52,190 bases of DNA from Enhygromyxa salina (GTDB lineage: Bacteria > Myxococcota_A > Polyangia > Nannocystales > Nannocystaceae). The notes under the pieces were generated by a model that saw nothing but the letters and a program-made list of their open reading frames with translations, was not told where the DNA came from and did no database searches. A program made the position numbers and the translations under genes. The stretch spans positions 1 to 52,190 of the forward strand of contig NZ_PVNK01000199.1 in the NCBI RefSeq assembly GCF_002994615.1. The letters are read 5' to 3'. Numbering within the stretch: the first letter of the stretch is position 1; every line of letters starts with the position of its first letter. This document shows, one piece after another, positions 24,792-36,651 of this stretch.

Positions 24792-25787
24792 ATGGGACAG
24801 CTCGTCGATGGAAAGTGGACCACCCAATGGTACGAACCGGACCCGGATGGCCGCTTTGTCCGGTCTGAGGCAGGTTTTCGCAGCTGGGTGCGCGCCGCGG
24901 GCGAGGGATCATTCAGCCCAGCTGATGGCCGCTATCACCTCTATGTCGCGTGGGCCTGCCCCTGGGCCCACCGCACGATGATCATGCGCGCGCTCAAGGG
25001 CCTCGAGCACGCGATCGACGTGTCGGTCGTCGCGCCCTTCATGGGCGATCAGGGCTGGCGCTTCAACGCCGAGGTCGAGGGCGCGACCGTCGACAAGGCC
25101 CTCGGCGGCGAGTATCTGCGCGACGTCTACCTCGCCGCCGACCCCCGCTGCAGCGGCCGGGTCACCGTCCCGGTCCTGTGGGACACGCAGCAGCGCACGA
25201 TCGTCAACAATGAGTCACGCGAGATCGTGCGCATGTTCGACCACGAGTTTGGCGGCGTCGCCAGGCGCGACGTCGACCTCGCCCCGCCCGCGCTGCGCGA
25301 CGAGGTCGAGCGGCTCATCGACTTCATCTACGAGCCGATCAACAACGGCGTGTACAGGGCCGGGTTTGCGACCAAGCAGGGCGCCTACGACGAGGCCGTG
25401 ACCGCGCTGTTCGAGGCCCTCGACCACGTCGAGGGCCTGCTCGGGCAGCAGCGCTGGCTGGCCGGCGAGCGCATGACCGAGGTCGACATCTTCTTGTTCA
25501 CCACCTTGATCCGGTTTGACCTCGTCTATCACACCCACTTCAAGTGCAACCGCAAGCGGATCGTGGACTACCCCAACCTGTGGGGCTTCGTGCGCGAGAT
25601 CTATCAGCTGCCCGGCATCGCCAAGACCTGCAACTTCGACCACATTCGCAAGCACTACTATCAGAGCCACGAGACCATCAATCCCCATCGCATTGTTGCG
25701 ATCGGCCCGCAGCTCGATCTCGACGCCGCCCACGGGCGCGAGCGGCTCGGCGGCGTCGCGGCGCGGGCGATGATCTTCGGCGAGTAG
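24792..25787 (+). CDS. Glutathione S-transferase family, glutathionyl-hydroquinone reductase-like
   Basis: 331 residues, ATG 24792. The length and order match the YqjG/ECM4/Xi-class: an N-terminal extension (GKWTTQWYEPDPDGRFVRSE), a thioredoxin-fold domain with catalytic Cys56 in WACPWAHRTMIM, VPVLWDTQQRTIVNNESREI, and a helical C-terminal domain (INNGVYRAGFATKQGAYDEA, WLAGERMTEVDIFLFTTLIRFD, RKRIVDYPNLWGFVREIYQLPG, HYYQSHETINPHRIVAIGP). It reduces glutathionyl-hydroquinones using glutathione (family knowledge). The residues after GPQLDLDAAHGRERLGG are a poorly conserved tail. Monocistronic. A quinone-producing type III PKS/monooxygenase pair lies 11 kb away, a possible but unproven link. Confidence 0.9.
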   Translation: MGQLVDGKWTTQWYEPDPDGRFVRSEAGFRSWVRAAGEGSFSPADGRYHLYVAWACPWAHRTMIMRALKGLEHAIDVSVVAPFMGDQGWRFNAEVEGATVDKALGGEYLRDVYLAADPRCSGRVTVPVLWDTQQRTIVNNESREIVRMFDHEFGGVARRDVDLAPPALRDEVERLIDFIYEPINNGVYRAGFATKQGAYDEAVTALFEALDHVEGLLGQQRWLAGERMTEVDIFLFTTLIRFDLVYHTHFKCNRKRIVDYPNLWGFVREIYQLPGIAKTCNFDHIRKHYYQSHETINPHRIVAIGPQLDLDAAHGRERLGGVAARAMIFGE

Positions 25788-25870
25788 CCCCAGGCATCTC
25801 GAGTTCGTTGGTCTGGCTGGGTCGTGGGCGTCGGGTCATCCCCGGGCCGCTCAGCCCCGCTCAGCCCCGC

Positions 25871-28177
<2,307 letters not shown>

Positions 28178-28185
28178 CTCGAGAA

Positions 28186-28191
28186 CCACCT
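28186..28191 (-). promoter_or_regulatory. Ribosome binding site choosing the kinase start
   Basis: AGGTGG on the minus strand, 8 bases before ATG 28177. It overlaps the alternative GTG at 28189, which would then lack its own site. Confidence 0.55.
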
Positions 28192-28304
28192 GGTCGACGA
28201 TACCACCGCGGCCCCGCGCCCGGGTCGAGAGTCGGCGGAGCGCCCCCCTCGACCCGCCCAGGCGCCGCCCCCCTGTCCGCGAGGAGCCGCGGCGGTCGCT
28301 CGGG

Positions 28305-29027
28305 TCAGGGGTAGGTGCAGATGCCCAACCCCGGTTGGTCGGGCACCTCTTTGCAACTCGCCCCGACTGAGCAGGTGTCGTTCACGGGGTCGCAGACCAG
28401 CGCGCAGTGGTCGGGATCGACCATCCCGTCGAGGACGAGCGCGCAGGCCGGGCTCGTGCCGACCGGGCCCGCGGGGCAGTCGACATCGTCGACGCAAGGT
28501 GCCGAGCACGCGCTGCCCTCGAGATCCGTGACCGTGATCGGGATGCTCGGCATCACGCAGGTCAGCGGATCTGGATCCCAGGGATCGTCGTCGCCGTCTC
28601 CGGTCGTGTCGCCGTCGCCGTCGCCGTCGCCGTCTCCTCCGCCGAGCACGCACTCGCCGTTGTCGCAGACGAGCCCGGCGACGCACTGGCCGTTGTCACA
28701 CGGACACCCAAATTCTCCGGGCGGGCAGCTCGTGTCGCCGTCGCCGTCGCCGTCGCCCGTGGTCTCGCCCGTGGTCGTGTCGCCGTCGCCATCCCCCGGC
28801 TCGCCGTCACCGTCACCGTCACCCGGGTCGCCGTCGCCGTCGCCGTCGCCCGTGGTCTCGCCGGTGTCCTCCTCCTCACCACTATTCGTGCTGTTGGTGG
28901 TGTTGAAGGTTGTCTGGGTCGTGAACGAGCCGAAGCTCAATCCGTCGTCGTCGCCGGCCGATGAGCAGCCAAACATGGGCAGGAACAACAATGATGCAGC
29001 GCTGAGATGGATGACGCGTTTAAACAT
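28305..29027 (-). CDS. Lipoprotein with Gly-Asp linkers and Cys-rich modules
   Basis: 240 residues, ATG 29027. Lipoprotein signal MFKRVIHLSAASLLFLPMFGC with Cys21. A Thr/Asn-rich stretch is followed by GDGDGDPGDGDGDGEPGDGD, a small Cys module (CPPGEFGCPCDNGQCVAGLV), a second Gly-Asp run and a C-terminal Cys-rich domain (SACSAPCVDDVDCPAG ... CSVGASCKEVPDQPGLGICT). The plan is that of Nannocystineae surface lipoproteins, the second in this window; the Cys modules differ from those at 5163. DxDxD runs could bind Ca2+. The frame extends upstream, but only this Met gives a lipoprotein signal. Substrate or role unknown. Confidence 0.85.
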   Translation of the reverse strand: MFKRVIHLSAASLLFLPMFGCSSAGDDDGLSFGSFTTQTTFNTTNSTNSGEEEDTGETTGDGDGDGDPGDGDGDGEPGDGDGDTTTGETTGDGDGDGDTSCPPGEFGCPCDNGQCVAGLVCDNGECVLGGGDGDGDGDGDTTGDGDDDPWDPDPLTCVMPSIPITVTDLEGSACSAPCVDDVDCPAGPVGTSPACALVLDGMVDPDHCALVCDPVNDTCSVGASCKEVPDQPGLGICTYP

Positions 29028-29101
29028 GGTCCAGTCGACTCCAATGTGGAGCTGACACGATACCCCATTCTTTGTGCGGGCGGATCGAGTTCCCCCCGGA
29101 G

Positions 29102-30141
29102 TCAATCGCTGGAGGACGTGCCCGGGACGCGGCTCGGAGGCGCCCAGATCCAGCCGTCCTCGAGCCACAGGTCGCCGAGCTCGTCGACCGCCCGAGCGAG
29201 GTGGCCGGCTTGGTCCTCGGCCTTGGCGAGCAGGTCCTGCGGTCCGCACCAGCTCTCCTGGGCCCAAAAATAGGCCGTGAAGGCCGAGACGACCGCGTGA
29301 AACACATGGACGTTGCGAACCACGAGGTCGGGCCAGACACGGTCGAACTCGAGGCCCTCGACGAGCTGCCCGAGGCGCTCGAGCAGATCCTTGCGCCTCT
29401 CCCAGGTCTGCATGGCCGAGCCGTGCCGGGTCCGACGCTCCAGGCGAGCGCCGAACAGACGGATCAGCGTGGCCCGGGGGTGGACCTCGATCAGGTTCTC
29501 GTTGAGCCGAAGCCGCGGCGCGAGGGCCCGGCGCAGGTAGGCCGCGCGCGCGGCGAGCGGACCCATGCCCTGGCCCAGGGCCTCGCGCGGCTGCAGCGTG
29601 GCGCGCTCGAGCAGGAGCTCGGTCGCGCGCTGGGTGTAGGGCGTGACCCAGGGTTTGCCCGGATCGCTTCGGCCCTTGCGAATGACCAGGTGCTCACCGT
29701 GGCGTCGCATCCACGCGACGACCGGGACGGTGCAGGCTTCGACCCCTGGGCACTGAAGCTGACAGCGCACACAAGGCGGCAAGGTCAGCGGGGTGTCGAA
29801 GGCTGTGACGGTGTGTTCGTCGACCCAGCGATCGATCCAGCGCAGCAGCACGGCGTCGCGGAAGGGCGCCTCGCCGTCGCCGTCGCCGTCGTCGATCTCG
29901 CCGCCGCCGCGCTGCCCCCAGCGAGTCCGAGCCTCGGCCAGGGTCAGCTGACTCCTCGCGCCGCCGGACTCGGCCCCGGACTCGTCCGAGGCCGGGCCGA
30001 GCTCGAGGCGGGCGACGGCGGTGGTCTTGCCCCGGCCACCGCCGAGGCTGACACCGACGAAGCGGCGCAGATCTGCGCGCGCGCCAGACACGCCCGACGG
30101 CGCGCCCGAGACGCCCGACTTGGGGCCAGCGGGACGCTCGC

Positions 30142-30145
<4 letters not shown>
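29102..30145 (-). CDS. DUF429 domain-containing protein
   Basis: 347 residues, GTG 30145 overlapping the stop of the upstream gene by 4 bp. An RNase-H-fold predicted nuclease family. Visible marks: RFVGVSLGGGRGKTTAVARL near the N-terminus, FDTPLTLPPCVRCQLQCPG, VTPYTQRATELLL, and ENLIEVHPRATLIRLFG. Several acidic residues expected for an RNase-H active site are replaced (GVSLGGG where relatives often have GxDxA), so catalysis is uncertain. The first 25 residues are a low-complexity Ser/Gly leader. It forms an operon with the UPF0158 gene. Function unknown. Confidence 0.8.
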
Positions 30146-30777
<632 letters not shown>

Positions 30778-31068
30778 GTCTAACGTTCTTCTTCCTCGAA
30801 TTTCGAAAGTCCGAGCAGGACCCGCCCCGCGTGCGAGGCTCGACGAATCCCATTGGTCAGACAGGACTCGTCAGTCAGCCGCGAACGGCTGACAACGAAT
30901 GTTCAGCTGCGGGGGCAGCTGAGTGGAGCGTGCTCGGTGTTTGAGTTTGCCGCTGGTCAGGCGACGGGTCGGTGCTGCGCGGATCTGGCCCGCGCTGGGT
31001 CAGCATAGACCCTGACTCCAAGGGCGGGCAAGCGCACGCGCGCTAAATCCGCCGCGGCCGCCGGACAC
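30778..31068. other. Gene-free gap with two hairpins (291 bp)
   Basis: Upstream of the UPF0158 gene and downstream of the coiled-coil gene. It contains GAGGAAGAAG (minus) about 15 bases before the UPF0158 ATG and two adjacent 8-bp hairpins at 30874-30922. No credible coding frame. Confidence 0.55.
30874..30922. promoter_or_regulatory. Two tandem 8-bp hairpins
   Basis: Hairpin 1: GTCAGCCG-CGAA-CGGCTGAC (30874-30893). Hairpin 2: TCAGCTGC-GGGG-GCAGCTGA (30903-30922). Both stems are perfect, with four-base loops, 9 bases apart. Neither is followed by a T-run on either strand, so simple intrinsic termination is not supported. They may be part of a structured leader, a small RNA or protein-binding sites. 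Confidence 0.5.
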
Positions 31069-32442
31069 TCACAGCAGACGACGCAAGCTCGACAGCTCGC
31101 GGTGGAGCTCGAGCGCCGACAGCCGCCCGCCTCGCTCCAGCTTGCGCAGCAGGTGCTCGAGCTTGGCCCGGGCCTTCATCCACTCTCGGGCCTGCGCAGG
31201 TGTAGCGTCATCGTCCGCGAGCAGCCGCGTCAGCTCGCTGAGCGCCGCCTCGTCCAAGTCGCCCCGCAGCTCGCCCTCGAGCTCGTCCACGTCCTCGGCC
31301 TCGTCGAAGTCGGCCTCGGCGAGCTCGGCCTCGGCCTGCGCGAGCCGGGCCCGCAAGCTGGCGACCTCGGCCTCGAGGGTCTCGACCGGGCGGACCCGGA
31401 GGTTCTCGAGCTCCCCGCGGACGCGGTCGAGCTCCCAGCGCAGGGCCTGCTCACGGGCGAGGGCCTCGTCGAGGCGCGGGCCCTCGGACGCAGCCGGGCC
31501 ACCGGGTCCGCCGCCTTGCTCGCGCAGCGACTCCAGCTCGTCGTCGAGCTTGGCGATCCGATCTTCAGCTTGCTCGAGCTGCTCGAGCAGCGCCTGGCGC
31601 TCGATCGCCTGCATGTCACCCCGGCGCTGGGCCTCGGCGAGCTGAGCCCGCGCGGCGGCGAGCTCTTCGCTCTCGGCTCGCGTCGCCCCGGGCCCGGCGG
31701 CCGTCCGCTCGCGGGCCCCCGCGCGCGCAGGCAACTCGACGAAGGTCACGCCCTCGCTCGGCAAGGTGGCGCCGACGACGGCGACGAAGGCCTCGAACGC
31801 GGGCGCCTCGCTGCCGAGGCTGTTGTCGACCTCGATCCCGACCTCGTCGGGGGCGTCTCCCTCGGCCCCGTCGCCCTCGAGCTCGAGGACCGGGCCAAAG
31901 TCGTAAAACGCGACCATACCCGGCCGCGTGAGCCCGTAGATGCGCCCGTCGCTGAACACCTCGTCGACGATCTCGGCGAGCTCCTCGTAGCAGGCGTCCT
32001 CGTCGTCGCCGCAGGCCAGGGTCAGGATCACGCTGCGGGACGCGTCGTCCTCGGCCCGCTCGCCAAGGATCTCGATGAAGGCCGCGAGCTCGTCGCGCGA
32101 CGGCTTCGCCAGCGAGGACAGGTTGACCAGCGCGACCTGCCAGCCTTCGTCGCTGGCGAGCTCGGCGGCGTCGTCGAGGTCGACGAAGACCGTGCCGCTG
32201 CGGTCGCGGGCGAAGCTCGCCGCGCGCCGGGCGTTGTGAAGCGCGACCCAGGCCCGGGCGTCGCCGCCCTCGGCCGGGATCAGATCGCTGAGCAGTCCGG
32301 CGAGCGGACCCTCGATGCCTGCGTGCAACACGGCCTCGATCTCGGGATCGCAGACGATCCGATCTCGCCCGCGCCACAGTTGCTCGAGGAACTGGTAGCG
32401 CGCGGCCCAACGACGCTCGTCGCCCATGGCGCTGGGAGTCAT
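31069..32442 (-). CDS. Coiled-coil hypothetical protein
   Basis: 457 residues from ATG 32442, chosen because AGAAGGGG lies 6 bases upstream; a TTG at 32466 and ATG 32427 are alternatives. Residues about 1-175 form an alpha/beta domain (RYQFLEQLWRGRDRIVCDPE ... GWQVALVNLSSLAKPSRDEL ... VILTLACGDDEDACYEELAE ... GLTRPGMVAFYDFG) that could be a methyltransferase-like Rossmann fold without an evident SAM motif. After an acidic linker, residues about 255-385 are a long Ala/Glu/Leu/Arg coiled coil, ending in a basic helical part (AREWMKARAKLEHLLRKLER). No family recognised. It is divergent from prfA. Confidence 0.7.
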   Translation of the reverse strand: MTPSAMGDERRWAARYQFLEQLWRGRDRIVCDPEIEAVLHAGIEGPLAGLLSDLIPAEGGDARAWVALHNARRAASFARDRSGTVFVDLDDAAELASDEGWQVALVNLSSLAKPSRDELAAFIEILGERAEDDASRSVILTLACGDDEDACYEELAEIVDEVFSDGRIYGLTRPGMVAFYDFGPVLELEGDGAEGDAPDEVGIEVDNSLGSEAPAFEAFVAVVGATLPSEGVTFVELPARAGARERTAAGPGATRAESEELAAARAQLAEAQRRGDMQAIERQALLEQLEQAEDRIAKLDDELESLREQGGGPGGPAASEGPRLDEALAREQALRWELDRVRGELENLRVRPVETLEAEVASLRARLAQAEAELAEADFDEAEDVDELEGELRGDLDEAALSELTRLLADDDATPAQAREWMKARAKLEHLLRKLERGGRLSALELHRELSSLRRLL

Positions 32443-32448
32443 ACCTGG

Positions 32449-32456
32449 CCCCTTCT
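32449..32456 (-). promoter_or_regulatory. Ribosome binding site of the coiled-coil gene
   Basis: AGAAGGGG on the minus strand, 6 bases before ATG 32442. Confidence 0.5.
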
Positions 32457-32558
32457 CGCGAGGCAATCGCGGCCGCGAGCGTGACCGCCCGCACCCGTTG
32501 CTGGGCCCCGAGCGCGATGCTAAGCCTGCCGACTCGCGGGCCGGGAGCTCGCGCCCCC

Positions 32559-33632
32559 ATGCAACCCAAGCTTCGTGCCAAGATCGAGAGCATCGCCGAG
32601 CGCCATGAAGAGCTCGGCGAGATGATCTGCGATCCCGAGGTCATGGCCGACAAGTCGCGCTACCTCGGGCTGTCGCGCGAGCACGCGGACCTCAGCCCGG
32701 TCGCGCTCGCGTTCGGGCGCCTGCTCGACATCGAGCGTCAGCTCGACGAGGCCCGCGAGCTCCTCGCAGATCCAGACATGCGCGAGCTCGCCCAGGCCGA
32801 CGCCCGCGAGCTCGAGACCCGCGTCGACGAGCTCACGACCGAGCTGACCCGGCTGCTGACGCCCCGAGATCCCAACGACGGCAAGAACGTGATCCTCGAG
32901 ATCCGCGCGGGCGCCGGCGGCGACGAGGCCGGGCTCTTCGTCGCCGATCTCTGGCGCATGTACAGCCGCTTCGCCGAACGCCACGGCCTGAGCATCGACC
33001 AGGCCGAGTACTCCGAGAACTCCGCGGGCGGCTTCAAAGAGGTCAGCGGGCGGGTCAGCGGGCGCGAGGTCTACGCTAAACTCAAGTACGAGCGCGGGGT
33101 TCACCGGGTCCAGCGGGTCCCGGCGACCGAGTCCCAGGGCCGCATCCACACCTCGACCGCGACCGTCGCCGTGATGCCCGAGGCCGAGGACATCGACGTC
33201 GAGATCGATCCCAGCGACCTCGAGTTCACCGCGATGCGCTCGAGCGGCTCGGGCGGCCAGCACGTCAACACGACCGACTCGGCCGTGCGCCTGATCCACA
33301 AGCCGAGCGGCATCGCGGTCCGCTGCGACCAGGAGAAGTCTCAGCTCAAGAACCGCGAGCTCGCGCTCAAGCGCCTCCGGTCCAAGCTGCTCGAGATCGA
33401 GATCGAGAAGGCCGAGTCCGAGCGCGCCGCCAACCGCCGCGAGCAGATCGGTACCGGCGAGCGGTCCGAGAAGATCCGCACGTACAACTACCCCCAGGAC
33501 CGCGTCACCGATCACCGCGTCGGCCTGACCCGTCACAACCTGCCGGGGTTCATGGACGGCGACATCGACGACGTGCTCTCGAGCCTCCGCCAGGACGAAG
33601 AGGCCGCGCGCATGGCCGAAATTTCAGGTTAG
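32559..33632 (+). CDS. prfA: Peptide chain release factor 1
   Basis: 357 residues, the usual RF1 length, ATG 32559. It recognises UAA/UAG and triggers peptide release at the ribosome. The RF1 anticodon-like motif PAT is present in HRVQRVPATESQGRIH, and the catalytic GGQ at residues 232-234 in SGSGGQHVNTTDSAVRL. The N-terminal helical domain and the C-terminal YNYPQDRVTDHRVGLTRHNL are typical. The methyltransferase prmC, which often follows prfA, is absent here; zapA follows 10 bp later. An upstream frame extension of 26 residues overlaps the divergent promoter region and is rejected. Confidence 0.96.
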   Translation: MQPKLRAKIESIAERHEELGEMICDPEVMADKSRYLGLSREHADLSPVALAFGRLLDIERQLDEARELLADPDMRELAQADARELETRVDELTTELTRLLTPRDPNDGKNVILEIRAGAGGDEAGLFVADLWRMYSRFAERHGLSIDQAEYSENSAGGFKEVSGRVSGREVYAKLKYERGVHRVQRVPATESQGRIHTSTATVAVMPEAEDIDVEIDPSDLEFTAMRSSGSGGQHVNTTDSAVRLIHKPSGIAVRCDQEKSQLKNRELALKRLRSKLLEIEIEKAESERAANRREQIGTGERSEKIRTYNYPQDRVTDHRVGLTRHNLPGFMDGDIDDVLSSLRQDEEAARMAEISG

Positions 33633-33642
33633 GCTCCCCGCC

Positions 33643-33957
33643 ATGAAGCAGTCGGTGAACGTCGAGATCGCGGGCCAGACCCTGTCGATCCGCAGCGACG
33701 AGGGCCCCGACTACGTCCAGGAGCTCGCCGACTACGTCGACGCCCACCTCCGCGAGCTCGGCGGGACCCGGCGCAGCTTCTCGCTCCAGCGCGTGGCCCT
33801 GCTCGTCGCCATCCAGATCGCCGACGAGCTGTTCCGCGAAAAAGACCTGCGTCGGCGCGACCGCGCGCGCATCGAGGCCCGGCTCCAGGCGCTCGAAGTT
33901 GCGATCGCCGCCCACGAGGCCGACCTCGCCGCCCTCGAGCACGCGCCGCCGGCCTGA
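33643..33957 (+). CDS. zapA: Cell division protein ZapA
   Basis: 104 residues, ATG 33643. Typical ZapA: an N-terminal beta-strand pair (SVNVEIAGQTLSIRSDE), then YVQELADYVDAHLRELG, LQRVALLVAIQIADELFREK and a C-terminal coiled coil. ZapA tetramers cross-link FtsZ filaments at the division ring. It lies 10 bp after prfA and 43 bp before tyrS, all on one strand, suggesting a housekeeping operon. The coiled coil is shorter than in E. coli ZapA but within family range. Confidence 0.9.
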   Translation: MKQSVNVEIAGQTLSIRSDEGPDYVQELADYVDAHLRELGGTRRSFSLQRVALLVAIQIADELFREKDLRRRDRARIEARLQALEVAIAAHEADLAALEHAPPA

Positions 33958-34000
33958 GCCCCGCGCGACATCCCGCCCAAACCAGTTATTCTGGCCGCCC

Positions 34001-35302
34001 ATGCCCGTCCCTAGCGAGGCAATCAAGGTCGAGTCCTCCGCGCTGGCGGTCCTCGTCGAGCGCGGCTTCGTCGAGGCCGCGTCCGACATCGGGGCCATCG
34101 ACGCCGCCATGCAAGCCGGCATGGTGACCTTTTACAACGGCTACGATCCAACGGCGCCGTCGCTCCACGTCGGCAGCTTGCTGACGATCATGGCCGCGCG
34201 CCACCTCCAGCAGCACGGCCACCGGCCGCTGATGCTGCTCGGCGGCGCCACGGCCGGCGTCGGCGATCCCTCGGGCCGCAGCGAGACCCGCAAGATGCTC
34301 GACGAGGAGCAGATCGCCGCCAACCTCGCCGCGCTCAAGCGCCAGTTCTCGCGCTTCTTGCACTTCGACAGCGGCGCGGCCAACGACGCCCAGGTCATCG
34401 ACAACAACACCTGGCTCGCGCCGCTGCGCTACATCGAGTTCCTCCGCGACATCGGCCGCCACTTCACCGTCAACCGGATGATCGCGGCCAAGACCTACCG
34501 CGAGCGGCTCGAGTCCGAGCAGCCCCTGTCCTTCCTCGAGTTCAACTACCAGCTGCTCCAGGCCTACGACTTCCTTCACCTCCACCGCGAGTACGACTGC
34601 ACCCTCCAGGTCGGCGGCTCCGATCAGTGGGGCAACATGATCTCCGGTGTCGAGCTGATCCGCCGCGTCGGCGCCGACCAGAGCCACAGCTGCGACGAGC
34701 GGCCCGACACCGCCCACTGCCTGACCTACCCGCTGCTGACCACCGCCGACGGCAGCAAGATGGGCAAGACCGCCAAGGGCGCGGTCTGGCTCGACCCCGA
34801 TCGCTTCTCGCCCTTCGACTACTACCAGTACTGGGTCAACTGCCACGATCGCGACGTCGAACGACTCCTGCGTCTGTTCACCGAGCTCCCGCTCGAGCAG
34901 GTCGCCGAGCTCGCCAGCCACGAGGGCGCCGCGCTCAAGCACGCCAAGGCCGCGCTCGCGTTCGAGGCGACCAAGCTGCTCCACGGCGAGGACGAGGCCG
35001 AGCGCGCGCGTCGGGCCACCCAGCAGGCCTTCGGCAGCGGCGAAGACTGGAGCGCCCTGCCCTGCATCGAGATCGACGCGCCCGAGGTCAAGCTGCTCGA
35101 CCTCGTCGTCCACGAGTCGATCGGCGGGTTCAAGTCCAAGCGCAACGCTCGCGAGCGGATCAAGTCGGGGGCCGTCCGGATCGACGGCGAGCCCGTGACC
35201 GACGCGAGCGAAGTCCTGACGGCCGAAGCCTGCGGTGACGACGGGCTGCGCCTGCAGATCGGTCGCAAGAAACGCTTTCGCGTGAAGCTCTCGGGCGCCT
35301 GA
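34001..35302 (+). CDS. tyrS: Tyrosyl-tRNA synthetase
   Basis: 433 residues, ATG 34001. A class I synthetase that charges tRNA-Tyr. The HIGH-like motif is HVGS from His56 in PSLHVGSLLTIMA, the KMSKS-like motif is KMGKT from Lys253 in DGSKMGKTAKG, and the tyrosine pocket includes GDPSGRSETRKML and QVGGSDQWGNM. A C-terminal S4-type RNA-binding domain ends the protein (SKRNARERIKSGAVRIDGEP). The length matches the bacterial TyrS1 type. A longer frame starting inside zapA is only an extension. Confidence 0.96.
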   Translation: MPVPSEAIKVESSALAVLVERGFVEAASDIGAIDAAMQAGMVTFYNGYDPTAPSLHVGSLLTIMAARHLQQHGHRPLMLLGGATAGVGDPSGRSETRKMLDEEQIAANLAALKRQFSRFLHFDSGAANDAQVIDNNTWLAPLRYIEFLRDIGRHFTVNRMIAAKTYRERLESEQPLSFLEFNYQLLQAYDFLHLHREYDCTLQVGGSDQWGNMISGVELIRRVGADQSHSCDERPDTAHCLTYPLLTTADGSKMGKTAKGAVWLDPDRFSPFDYYQYWVNCHDRDVERLLRLFTELPLEQVAELASHEGAALKHAKAALAFEATKLLHGEDEAERARRATQQAFGSGEDWSALPCIEIDAPEVKLLDLVVHESIGGFKSKRNARERIKSGAVRIDGEPVTDASEVLTAEACGDDGLRLQIGRKKRFRVKLSGA

Positions 35303-35507
35303 GTTGGAGCAAGACGGCGTCCGCGTCCTGGGCGCCGCCACCGTCGGGGCGACGCTTGGAACATCCGGGCGTGCGCCACGTAGGTCTGCTCGAGCGACTG
35401 GTCGAAGGACCAGCGGTGCACCCAAGGGTCCCCAAAAGGCCCTGCGGGCCCGATTGAAACGCAGGCCTTGCGCCCTGCGAATGCCGACTTAGAAAGCCTC
35501 CCTGACC

Positions 35508-36524
35508 ATGGATCCTTCGATTACGTCCACCGTCGTACGCGCGCTTCCGACCCAAGATGGGGTCGATCTCGGGCCTGGCGTCGACCTCGCAGAGCTCAAA
35601 GACGAGCTCGAGCAGGTCGCCATCGAGGCCCTCGACGCGCGGATGCGGGGCGTGTCCCTCGACGCCGCCGTCCATGACGAGCGCTTCCCTCAACTGGTCG
35701 AATTTCACGAGGGCCTGCGCGACGCCTTGCTCGTCGAGATCCCGCGAGAGCTCCAGCCCTGGGTCGCCGCGATCGGCGGCGAGGCCATCGAGGGTCGGCT
35801 CCCGCAGGCGGCCAAGCCCAAGAGCGCGCGCAAGACCGCCGAGCTGCGCGCCGCGTCCGAGGCCGTCGCCGGGCGCCTGTCCAACCTCCACACCGATCTG
35901 TTCGCACGGGCGTTCGGGGCCGATCCTGCCAGCGCAGGAGACGGCCCCGAGCAATTGCAGGCCGCGCTGTCGGAGCTGCTGCTGTTCGAGGCCGTGCGCC
36001 TCCACCTGCTGGTCGCGGCCTGGAGCTCGACGGACTTCGAGTCCCTCGGCGGCGACGAGCGAGCCGTCGACGAGATCGCCTGGATCGAGGTCGAGGCCAT
36101 GCTGCTCGAGCCCGCGCTGGTCGACGAAGACATCCGCGCGCTGCCGGTCATGGTCGCCGCGGGCAGCGTGGCGCTGGCCCGCGACGCCGCCGACCGAGCC
36201 GAGGCCCTGCGCATGGTCGCCGAGGACAAGCGCGAGACCCTGCGCATGCGCGCCCGCCTCCGCGCGGCCCTGCGCGAACTACGGTTGCCCGAGTCGGTCC
36301 TGCTCGAGAACGCCCTCGCCGGGTTGCTCGGTGAGGATCGGGTCGAGCTCATGGATCTGCAGGCCGGGCGCCCGGTCGCGCTCGACGGCCTCTCCCGACA
36401 GGCGATGGACCAGCGCGTGTCCCGGGGTCGCCGGGCGCTGACCCAGGGGCCCGACAACTGGCCGAGCCGTCGGCGACCTGCGCTCTTCGATCTGCTTCGG
36501 CACCAGCGCGACGAGCCGGCCTGA
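35508..36524 (+). CDS. Hypothetical protein, helical
   Basis: 338 residues, ATG 35508, no family recognised. Rich in Ala, Glu, Leu and Arg and apparently all-helical, without signal peptide or membrane segment. Segments that stand out: ELKDELEQVAIEALDARMRG, FHEGLRDALLVEIPRELQPW, a possible coiled coil RAEALRMVAEDKRETLRMRA and a basic end SRGRRALTQGPDNWPSRRRP. Codon use matches its neighbours. It stands between tyrS and the type III PKS gene on the same strand with gaps of 205 and 127 bp, so it need not be co-transcribed with either. Confidence 0.7.
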   Translation: MDPSITSTVVRALPTQDGVDLGPGVDLAELKDELEQVAIEALDARMRGVSLDAAVHDERFPQLVEFHEGLRDALLVEIPRELQPWVAAIGGEAIEGRLPQAAKPKSARKTAELRAASEAVAGRLSNLHTDLFARAFGADPASAGDGPEQLQAALSELLLFEAVRLHLLVAAWSSTDFESLGGDERAVDEIAWIEVEAMLLEPALVDEDIRALPVMVAAGSVALARDAADRAEALRMVAEDKRETLRMRARLRAALRELRLPESVLLENALAGLLGEDRVELMDLQAGRPVALDGLSRQAMDQRVSRGRRALTQGPDNWPSRRRPALFDLLRHQRDEPA

Positions 36525-36564
36525 GCGCTCGCGCTGTCGGCAACCAAACGTCGAGAAGCTCACC

Positions 36565-36620
36565 GGGCGACTGGGCGGCGACTGGGCGGCGACTGGGCCA
36601 CCGGGCGGCGACCGGGCGAC
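36565..36620. repeat. Short tandem repeat upstream of the type III PKS gene
   Basis: An 11-bp unit (CGACTGGGCGG) occurs three times in a row, then decays into GGGCGGCGACCGGGCGACC. It lies about 35-85 bp before the PKS start, where a promoter would be expected. Confidence 0.7.
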
Positions 36621-36651
36621 CAGGCATGGGAGGTGCATCCTCGCTGCCTCG

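Noticed and set aside
30874..30922. Intrinsic terminators
   Set aside because: The stems are strong but no T-run follows on either strand, so they are listed only as hairpins of unknown role.
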